A DNA stretch of 64,000 nt from Magnaporthiopsis rhizophila (taxonomy: Eukaryota > Ascomycota > Sordariomycetes > Magnaporthales > Magnaporthaceae): the NCBI GenBank assembly GCA_003049465.1, contig PYSS01000013.1:272360-336359 (forward strand). The letters are read 5' to 3'. Below, one piece after another: positions 57,575 through 64,000 of this stretch. Under the pieces are notes generated by a model that saw only the letters and a program-made list of their open reading frames with translations, was not told the DNA's origin and made no database searches. The position numbers were made by a program, and so were the translations under genes. Within the stretch, counting starts at the first letter, position 1. The number at the start of each line of letters is the position of its first letter.

Positions 57575-58999
57575 CTAGTAAGGAGCAGCGGCATACAAAT
57601 AGCTGAATTGCTTGCCCAGTCCACCAGCCTTGGGTGGTTCGGCAATGTTCGTTTTGCCGACCGTGACGGTAACCTTTGCTGGGGCCACCTTCCCTCCGGA
57701 TATCAGGCGCGAGATGAAGCCGCGGTCTTCCATGCTGCCGCCCTGGGGAAGGAGTCCCGGTCGCTTCGTCTTGCGGGCGTACTCCTGCTGGAAAGCCTGC
57801 AGGCTCCCGCGCGCCTCTTTGCTGAGGCACATTGTTTCGAGATGCAGGAATACGCGACGGCAGCGATTGTCTTCGTCTTCGAGGAGCTCTGCGTCTCGTA
57901 TTTGCGCCTTCCTGTTCTCCGACGTGACCCGAGGGCGATGCACAATGTCTGAAGACGTAGCCGAGGGTTTCATACATGCTGCCTTGTGTGTTAATTTCTG
58001 CTCCGCCGTGCCGTCCTGGTTCGGCAAGGCTGAAAGAGATGCGTGCGCGTTAACCATAATCTCCAAGTTCTTGGGGCCGAGGAGCTCCGAGTGGAAGCGG
58101 TCGTGGAGAGCCAAGAAGCGACCAGCCCAGTACGAATCCGGCATCGCCGTGGTGACTAGACGTTGATTCAATGCAAGGGGCGGGACAGGACCAGCGTCGA
58201 CTTGCGACTCCAGTGATTTCCTGCCGACAACCCGAGGGAGGGAAACTCGTGCTTGTGCGTGCCTCTTCTGCTCTAGGCCGTCGCGACACGTGGTGCTAGT
58301 GCTCGTCGACGAGTTGCTGACGTTACGGTTTGATCCGAAGCTCCCAAGTGATGCTCTGGAGAGCGAGTGAGATATGTTGGATAAGACGGTGAAAGTACGT
58401 GATTTTGGAATTCGGAGAGTAGAAGAAGCAGCCCGGGCATTTGCCTCCGAATTCGAGGGCTTGATAGCCTCCTGAGGCTGACTGGCCTTGCGAGGCTGGT
58501 ATGTCGGCTGCACAGAATAGGCAGTAGTGAGAGAGACGGCGGTCGAAGGCTCTGGAGACACGAGCTTGCCGTTGTATAGGACTGGGCCGACTGGCGCGCT
58601 GATATCGAGCCGCCGCTTTGGAGACTTGGGTCTCCTCCGCAGGCCTAGTACATCGACAATCCGACGTGGCTCTCTTGGGCCAGGGGCGGCCACGTTCCTT
58701 TCATCTTCATCTCCCTGAACGCCGACCCTGTCCACATGTGTCGAGGTGGCTTCGTCGGGTTCTGCTTGCTGCGACGAGCTGCCTTCTTCGGCGAGCCTTG
58801 GCGGGCAACGAGCTGCGCCTGCTCCCGTGCCGGGGTCTGAATTTCCTTGGGGCAGTTGAGCAGAGGAATCTCCTGGTAGCTTAGATATGGAGGCCAGTCC
58901 GGCGTTTCGTCGTCCGCCCGACAATCTTCCGCCCGACAATCTCGGAAGTCTGGTTTCGCGTATGTCGGCCGGCTGGAACGGCCGGGGGGACCGAACCAT
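57575..58999 (-). CDS. Conserved fungal hypothetical coding region (probably the 3' exon of the 58.6-60.2 kb locus, or a separate gene)
   Basis: Function unknown. The coding evidence is strongest from about 58600 downwards. A Ser-rich segment (KSRTFTVLSNISHSLSRASL) is followed by a compact block: DSYWAGRFLALHDRFHSELL, then EDEDNRCRRVFLHLETMC with ARGSLQAFQQEYARKTKRPG. This block resembles a domain I recall from hypothetical proteins of many sordariomycetes. The protein ends GKQFSYLYAAAPY. The frame is open up to 59020 with ATGs at 59020 and 58999. However, that upstream part overlaps the other reading frame of the membrane-protein locus by about 350 bases, which is unlikely for a real start. 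Either an intron near 58.5-58.75 kb joins the two, or this gene has a start I did not find. No strong GT donor is visible in the interval. Confidence 0.55.
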   Translation of the reverse strand: MVRSPRPFQPADIRETRLPRLSGGRLSGGRRNAGLASISKLPGDSSAQLPQGNSDPGTGAGAARCPPRLAEEGSSSQQAEPDEATSTHVDRVGVQGDEDERNVAAPGPREPRRIVDVLGLRRRPKSPKRRLDISAPVGPVLYNGKLVSPEPSTAVSLTTAYSVQPTYQPRKASQPQEAIKPSNSEANARAASSTLRIPKSRTFTVLSNISHSLSRASLGSFGSNRNVSNSSTSTSTTCRDGLEQKRHAQARVSLPRVVGRKSLESQVDAGPVPPLALNQRLVTTAMPDSYWAGRFLALHDRFHSELLGPKNLEIMVNAHASLSALPNQDGTAEQKLTHKAACMKPSATSSDIVHRPRVTSENRKAQIRDAELLEDEDNRCRRVFLHLETMCLSKEARGSLQAFQQEYARKTKRPGLLPQGGSMEDRGFISRLISGGKVAPAKVTVTVGKTNIAEPPKAGGLGKQFSYLYAAAPY

Positions 59000-60231
59000 C
59001 GTGAGACGACGACTTGCCACAGATCAATCAGGATAGGGGATACGAGAAAACCGAAAACTTCGGTATTGGGGGTGACCCAGCGGCAGATCTTGGTCCAGGT
59101 GCGGCTGAGGGTGGTAGCGCAGTTGATGACCAGGTCTCCGACGAAGTTCTCGGGAAGGCGCTTGAGGCAGCATAAACCGAGGTATCCAAGCCACAGTCCC
59201 AGAGAGAGATAGATGGCCTGAAGGATAGTGTGGAAGAAGTCGACCCAGATGTGGACGAGAGCCCAGACCAAACGACAGTCAAAGATGGCAGTCGCGTACA
59301 GGTTCTTCGCCGTCGAGGCTCCCAGGGCAGAAACAATCACAAACGTGGTGACAACGAGATCCCCCCAGAGAACTCGGAAGGACCACAAGGTATTGACGTA
59401 GTGAGCCCAGGGAGCGGTCGTAAAGTCGTCCTTGCCAGTGCCAGGGTATGGCGACCGGGCAGAGTCTTCGTCCCTGCTGGGGCGGCTGCCTGCTGGGTCG
59501 CCAAATGGTTGAGTTCCAGCCGGATGCTCGCCCTCCTGCTGATAGGGCTGCTGCGAGCCGCAGGAGCGTATGGTGCTGCCGTCGTCACTGGGCTCGTACC
59601 CGTTCTCTTGCAAGTCTGAGCTGTCACCCAAGTCGCAGACGTTGGCTGTGTTGGTGAGGGTTGGCTTGCCGGGGTCGGTGAAGAAGTAGCCGTTTTGTCC
59701 GTCTGGTTCGCGGGAATCAATGTCCTTTTTGCCGTTGCGCGGGAATCGAATCTCCCGGAGAGACAGCGCGGGAGACTCGGGCGCTTCGTCGGAAGAAAAC
59801 GACAAACCGACGAAAATCTCCTCGCCGTTAGAGGCCTTGTGCTTGGGCTTGTCCGACCTGATCGAGGAGGCGGCCGACTTGGACAAAGATCCGGGCTTGG
59901 TGGGGGAGGACGACCTGCTGCGAAAGACGATGTTCCTCACTGCGCGGCTGTTGACGCGGCGACGACTGGGAGGGCGGACAGGGATAGCAAGCGGCACCGA
60001 GGTAGACGGCGCCCTGGCGCAGTCTGGAGATGTGGGCTGAGGTAGCTCCTCAGACGAGCCGGAGCCGAGCTGCGGCTGCTGCTTGGAAGCCGTGGGTGAC
60101 ACCTCTGGCGTGGATGCCTCAGCAGGGTAGATCTCTTCTGCCGAAGCCGCTATCTTGGGGCTGCTCTCTTGCGGACCTGATTCTGGTAAACCTGGTTCGA
60201 GGTGAGGATCCGAGACGGCCTGATCAGACAT
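58645..60231 (-). CDS. Predicted multi-pass membrane protein, 528 aa as an unspliced frame
   Basis: Not recognised. The first 275 residues are Ser/Pro-rich and disordered, with a basic patch (RPPSRRRVNSRAVRNIVFRS). Roughly residues 285-420 contain several hydrophobic segments: FRVLWGDLVVTTFVIVSALG, a long one with LVWALVHIWVDFFHTILQAI and LSLGLWLGYLGLCCL, and FGFLVSPILIDLWQVVV. These suggest three or four membrane passes in an unknown compartment. The frame then runs through DWPPYLSYQEIPLLNCPKEI and stops at 58645. Beyond that point the other frame (57575-58999) looks coding, so the last 30-80 residues given here may really be intron. The start is the ATG at 60231; the frame is open further upstream, but that part reads like leader sequence. 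Confidence 0.55.
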   Translation of the reverse strand: MSDQAVSDPHLEPGLPESGPQESSPKIAASAEEIYPAEASTPEVSPTASKQQPQLGSGSSEELPQPTSPDCARAPSTSVPLAIPVRPPSRRRVNSRAVRNIVFRSRSSSPTKPGSLSKSAASSIRSDKPKHKASNGEEIFVGLSFSSDEAPESPALSLREIRFPRNGKKDIDSREPDGQNGYFFTDPGKPTLTNTANVCDLGDSSDLQENGYEPSDDGSTIRSCGSQQPYQQEGEHPAGTQPFGDPAGSRPSRDEDSARSPYPGTGKDDFTTAPWAHYVNTLWSFRVLWGDLVVTTFVIVSALGASTAKNLYATAIFDCRLVWALVHIWVDFFHTILQAIYLSLGLWLGYLGLCCLKRLPENFVGDLVINCATTLSRTWTKICRWVTPNTEVFGFLVSPILIDLWQVVVSRWFGPPGRSSRPTYAKPDFRDCRAEDCRADDETPDWPPYLSYQEIPLLNCPKEIQTPAREQAQLVARQGSPKKAARRSKQNPTKPPRHMWTGSAFREMKMKGTWPPLAQESHVGLSMY

Positions 60232-61172
60232 GGCTTGCAAGTGATGGAAGTGGATGTTGTAGGACTGTGGGGGAAAAATCAGACGAAAGCAAAGAGCCAA
60301 TGGGGAACAAGCTGCCGATGGTGGGAAGGATGAGGGCAAAGTGACAGGCAAAAAGAAAACGAGTTGGACAGAATCTGAGAGCAGTGGGAGAACGGGCGGC
60401 CACGAGATGCTAACAAGATGTCTACGGGTGGGATAAAGTGGAAAGACGCCAAGACAGAAATGGGGCGAAGAAGAATGGTTTCGAGAAGAAGGGAGGAGAG
60501 GGCAGCAGAATTTGGCGACAGGACTCCGAGTCTCGTCCGTCGCGTGCTGCTCCTGAAGAAAGCGACCCTGGCCGCCCACTTTGGAGCAGGGCAGGACGGT
60601 CCTCAGACGGACTTGCTTCGATCGTGAGCGAGACCTTTGGAGGCAAGCACGGCTTATCAAGCTAGGTAGTCTGGGCAGGCAGGGCAGGTGTCCATTGGCA
60701 AGTTGCCATCTACCAGCAGCGATCCTGCACAAGCAGAAGGTGCGGCGCAGGGAGCCATCCATGTGACACAGGCAGCCCATCGGAGCTGATAGTTTCAGAG
60801 CGGAAGGAGGGACTGGAGCTTAGGAGTTGCTGGCGCTTCCCCGCGGCACTGGCCTCACACAACATGGAGACCAGCCATCGCGATGGAAGCCAGCAAGTAA
60901 TTTCAATGGGCGTATGTCTAACACCCTGGTAGCCAAAAGTACCTATACCTATCTAGAATCTAAATGATATCATTCCAACGTTCAAACAACCGCTGTGAAT
61001 ATGGTGGTAGCTTTTTCTTCTAATTCCTGTGCCAACCGACTCCAAATCTTGTAGTTGCATGTAGACCCGTCCCAAAACGCCATTTAGAGGAGCAATCAAA
61101 GGGAGAAAAAACGAAGTGATAGGGATGCTGGTGTTGGAAAATCACAAGAGTAGCCGCACACCAAGCATCATT
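60232..61172. other. Intergenic region between TFB2 and the membrane-protein locus (tandem, minus strand)
   Basis: Leader and promoter of the membrane-protein locus and the 3' flank of TFB2. A CT-rich tract on the minus strand lies at about 60255-60400. An AGTACCTATACCTATCTAG motif lies near 60938-60957. No gene is visible. Confidence 0.5.
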
Positions 61173-62654
61173 CTATTGCGCGGCCTTCTTCCTCGCCTTG
61201 AGGAACACGCTGAGCTGGTCGACCTTGCTGGCAAAGAAGAGCTGGCGTGCGTCGCTGCGCCAGAGCAGCACGCCGATCTCGTCGGCGTACTTGGCGAGGT
61301 CGTCATACTCGGCCTGGCTGTCAAAGTCGCGGAATAGAAATCCGCGCATGATCTTCATGCGCTCCGTCTCGAGCTGCCACAGCCTGATCTGATCCACCAC
61401 CGTGGGCGGCAGCACCGGCCTCTTGCGCAGTGTCGCCGTGCGATGCATCTGTTCATGTGCGTGCGCCGCCAGATACTCGATGACCTGGTCGGCCGTGATG
61501 CCATATGAGATGGCCTGCTTGATGGACTGCCGCTCGATGCGCCCCGTCACCATGCCGGCGAACCGGAAATTCAGCGTGGCAAAGAGGTTCAGGATCGCGA
61601 TCTGCAGCGGCGTGCTCGTGTATGCGTACAACCGGTAGTTTGTCTCGATGATGATGCAGCCCTTGTTCGCCTCACCCTGCCCGCCGTGAGTGCCCTCGGC
61701 AGTCGCTGCGGCCAAGGCCGAGCTGGCGCTACGCAGCGCTGACGAGCCGCTAGTAAGGGTGGTCGCCAGGCGCGTCGGGAAGTACTGGCTCGTGTTCCCG
61801 GGAGGTATGTAGACCAGGCCAAAATCGACCAGACTCGGTAGCATGTTGCGCCGCTGCTCCGACAGCTCCTCCGTGTCGTAGGCTTGGCCGAGCTCGAGCG
61901 TGCCCAGCATGAACAGGAAGCTCAGCATATCGACCGCCATGACCGAGTGGTCTCCGCCGGCCGCGTTGACTGCCTCGAGCCACTGCAGCAGCAGCGTCCA
62001 TACCTGCGCGTTTGATTCTTGCAGCAGGAATGTGAAGCCCGTCTTGGTGATGGCGATGCTGCCGCCTCGTCTCTCGACCAGCCCGCCGGCCACCAGCAGC
62101 TCCTTGACTGTGTCCTGCAGCTTGGATCCTCCCGAGTGTAACCTCTTGCTCGGGCGCTGGGCGAACTCGTCCCCCTCGACGCTGTTCACAACATAGTGCA
62201 GGATCGCGTCCCACCGAGTGCGGGCGAACTTGTCGAGAAACGGAATGTCGACGTTTTGCGGGACCGGCAGGGAGGAGGGGACGCCAAAGGAGTTGTGGCT
62301 GGAGCCGCCGCCCTCGAGGGCGAGGCGCAGCGACTTCTTGAAGTTGGGCGTCAGCGACACCTCCTGCGGTTTCTCCTTGCTCGGTGCGGTGATCAGCACG
62401 ATGTGGAGGACGCGCAGAATCGAGAGAGCGTGGTCTTTGTGCTTGCGCGAGTCGGGCTTGGCCCACGTGTCTAGGTCGGCGAGGGACAGCGGCTTGGGCA
62501 TGTAGAGGAGGGCCATGACGAAGGTCTTGGCCAGGCTCGGGAGCATTCGGCGGAAGATGGCGAAGGCAGTCGACGGCTGCTGGTAGAGTTTCTTAAACGT
62601 GGTCCCCGACTGCCTCTCCAGGTAGTCGGAGAGGGTGATGATAGGCGCAGACAT
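61173..62654 (-). CDS. TFB2: TFIIH core subunit p52/Tfb2, 493 aa
   Basis: Nuclear subunit of TFIIH. It anchors and stimulates the XPB/Ssl2 ATPase in transcription initiation and nucleotide excision repair. Single exon. The N-terminal domain is clear (LSDYLERQSGTTFKKLYQQP, then TAFAIFRRMLPSLAKTFVMALLYM). Other typical parts are FLDKFARTRWDAILHYVVNS, QVWTLLLQWLEAV, the ETNYRLYAYTSTPLQIAILN block and the C-terminal region with VEFDKD-like RDFDSQAEYDDLAKYADEIG that binds Tfb5. The length matches the family (yeast 513 aa). I start at the ATG at 62654 because MSAPIITLSDYLERQ begins the conserved domain. The frame extends upstream through a Pro run without an ATG. It is divergent from the thioesterase gene, with 544 bases between. 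Confidence 0.94.
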   Translation of the reverse strand: MSAPIITLSDYLERQSGTTFKKLYQQPSTAFAIFRRMLPSLAKTFVMALLYMPKPLSLADLDTWAKPDSRKHKDHALSILRVLHIVLITAPSKEKPQEVSLTPNFKKSLRLALEGGGSSHNSFGVPSSLPVPQNVDIPFLDKFARTRWDAILHYVVNSVEGDEFAQRPSKRLHSGGSKLQDTVKELLVAGGLVERRGGSIAITKTGFTFLLQESNAQVWTLLLQWLEAVNAAGGDHSVMAVDMLSFLFMLGTLELGQAYDTEELSEQRRNMLPSLVDFGLVYIPPGNTSQYFPTRLATTLTSGSSALRSASSALAAATAEGTHGGQGEANKGCIIIETNYRLYAYTSTPLQIAILNLFATLNFRFAGMVTGRIERQSIKQAISYGITADQVIEYLAAHAHEQMHRTATLRKRPVLPPTVVDQIRLWQLETERMKIMRGFLFRDFDSQAEYDDLAKYADEIGVLLWRSDARQLFFASKVDQLSVFLKARKKAAQ

Positions 62655-63198
62655 GACGGCGGGCGGCGGCGGCGGCGGCGGCGGCTGCGGACTACCTAGT
62701 TGAGGCCGGAGAGGGCGCGTCCTTGTTCTCGGATCCGAAGCCGACTCGAGTGATGCGCCGCCTTGTGCATCCTCCGCGTTGACGCAGTCCTGGACCAAGC
62801 TACCCCGGTCGGGTATCTGCAAGATCAGATACGGCGGCGGCCTAGCGGGGCTCGAAATGCATGCTCGGGAGGAAACAAATGGGGTTAAGAGGCCGTTGGG
62901 ATCCAGCGGAATGGATGCTGCAGCCTGTGAGCCAGCTCTCTAAACCCGTCTCGGAGCTAACACTGGCGCACGTGCCTCTTCGCAAGGTGCATCCGTGAGT
63001 GGAGATTGGAGCTAGTTAGCCCCCACACATTATGTCACAGCGTTCCGTCTGTACCTGGTGTCTCCCATCAATGTATCATTGCCGAAGCAGCCGCTGGACT
63101 TTGCGACTTTATCAAAAGCGCCCGCCCCGCTGGTTGTCCAGAATATAACGAGCGAAAAAAGTGACTGAGTAACTGCGAGGCTGTCCAGTATCCCGACA
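62655..63198. promoter_or_regulatory. Divergent promoter region of TFB2 (-) and the thioesterase (+)
   Basis: These 544 bases lie between the two start codons. A GGC repeat sits right at the TFB2 start (62661-62683) and belongs to its leader. No TATA box or known operator was recognised. Confidence 0.5.
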
Positions 63199-64000
63199 AT
63201 GGCAGCAAAGCAACTGAAGCCTGCGGCGTTCGTCAACGCTGTAAGTCTTGGGTCGCCTGTGCCGGGACTAGTCACTGCTGAGGCATCCTGGGTGAAGATA
63301 CAAATTGTTGCTAGCGTATGGAGACGCTTCTCCGATACTGAGTGCGTGACCCACGAACAGGTACTGAGATCGTTCTGGAAAGACTCCGGACTAGAGCCCA
63401 GGTCAGTGCATAAGCGCTCCAGCCCTAACCGTGAAGCAGACGGGATCTACGATGTACCTGCATCAGTAGTGCTTCAAGGCGCGATCCCTGAAGGTCGTGG
63501 AGTTGACAAAAGATTGACCATACTTCTTTAGACTCCTTGGAACCAACAACGTGGGCCTTTACATATACTTTGTGTCCTTGCCCCAAGCCTACGCCAATAC
63601 TTGCTGACATACACTACCCAGTTCCGCATCAGGGATGCCCAGAAGGGCAGGGTGGACTTTGAGCTGGACATCCACAAGAACCATACGGTAGGCTCTTCAC
63701 AGTGCCATGAGCCGGACTAGTCGGACTCCTGCTGACTTTGTCTGTCTGTCTGTCTGTCCGCCTTCCTGTCTGCCAGAATCGCATGAATTCCATCCACGGT
63801 GGTACTCTGGCAAGCATGGTTGACCTCGGAGGATCTCTCGCTGTGGCTTCCATGGGACTTTTTGCCACCGGCGTGTCAACGGATTTGAACGGCAAGCACA
63901 AATCCCCGTCGCATGTTCCCACACTTGCCCTCACGGGCCAAGCCTGTACCATCAGAGCCTACCTATATACTAACCGTCCTGGCCTGGATCCCTAGTGACA
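63199..64000 (+). CDS. HotDog-fold acyl-CoA thioesterase (ACOT13/PaaI type), partial (cut by right edge)
   Basis: Start at the ATG at 63199 (MAAKQLKPAAFVNA). Later exons are clear: 63622-63687 (FRIRDAQKGRVDFELDIHKN), 63777-63891 and the first five bases of another exon at 63996-64000. The HotDog signature is NRMNSIHGGTLASMVDLGG, with the Asn/Asp pair used by this thioesterase class, followed by SLAVASMGLFATGVSTDLN. Such enzymes hydrolyse acyl-CoA, often in mitochondria or cytosol; the substrate is not predictable here. The 63892-63995 intron has a GC donor (G|GCAAGC), a perfect CTAAC branch and a TAG acceptor, and restores the expected N-V-T. The first part (63199-63360) is less certain: the frame is open throughout, but a GTAAGT lies at 63241, so a small intron may be present. 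The donor into the 63361-63621 intron is probably CAG|GTACTG. Confidence 0.82.
63740..63768 (+). repeat. TCTG tandem repeat in a thioesterase intron
   Basis: TCTG units repeated four to five times, followed by further pyrimidine-rich DNA. The repeat makes up the polypyrimidine tract ahead of the CCAG acceptor at 63776, so length changes could affect splicing. Confidence 0.85.

Noticed and set aside
1..64000. CRISPR arrays, bacterial operons, insertion sequences or viral segments
   Set aside because: No spaced direct repeats, no terminal inverted repeats with a transposase frame, and every confident gene is eukaryotic with spliceosomal introns or eukaryote-specific function.

Overview
The window looks like nuclear DNA from a filamentous ascomycete, most likely a sordariomycete. 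Genes are GC-rich and interrupted by short introns, mostly 60-265 nt, with GT or occasionally GC donors and AG acceptors. Two fungal Zn(II)2Cys6 regulators are present, and the housekeeping genes have the filamentous-fungal form. A decayed NEP1-like (NPP1) gene and a secreted lactonase-type propeller suggest, without proving, a plant-associated lifestyle. Exon models were made by hand from splice signals and reading frame; no database search was possible.

Left part (1-22 kb) is gene-poor. A Zn(II)2Cys6 regulator runs off the left edge on the minus strand and contains a 15-nt exon inside its zinc cluster. After it come a small hypothetical ORF (5.1 kb), a secreted 7-bladed propeller protein (7.4-9.0 kb) and a second Zn(II)2Cys6 regulator (14.2-16.5 kb). 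Long stretches between them hold no gene I could recognise, including about 5.9 kb at 16.5-22.4 kb.

Middle part (22-39 kb) has three large genes. The first encodes a 1,071-residue low-complexity protein with one IBR-type zinc finger. The second encodes a Rog1-type DUF676 lipase of 1,399 residues in a single exon. The third encodes the cohesin loader Scc2/Mis4 (1,902 residues, three exons). A 17-base run of N inside a poly-T tract at 26.15 kb is an assembly gap.

Right part (39-64 kb) is compact. It carries RPA12 (RNA polymerase I), LIA1 (deoxyhypusine hydroxylase), a divergent Rab-type GTPase, a flavocytochrome b2-type 2-hydroxyacid dehydrogenase, cyclase-associated protein (CAP/Srv2), carnitine acetyltransferase (CAT2/AcuJ type), an NLP relic, a TANGO2/NRDE protein, a membrane-protein locus with an unresolved frame change, TFB2 (TFIIH) and the first exons of a HotDog thioesterase cut by the right edge. 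Most genes are unrelated housekeeping genes. The one functional link I see is that the hydroxyacid dehydrogenase and the carnitine acetyltransferase both end in AKL, a peroxisomal targeting signal. The acetyltransferase also has an upstream exon that would add a mitochondrial presequence in frame.

I found no new multi-gene system. The observations most worth checking are the dual-targeting architecture of CAT2, the AKL-tailed flavocytochrome b2, the IBR-only acidic/Arg-Glu protein, two GC-AG introns, the microexon in the left regulator, the Rab-like GTPase with a large insert, and the NLP relic.
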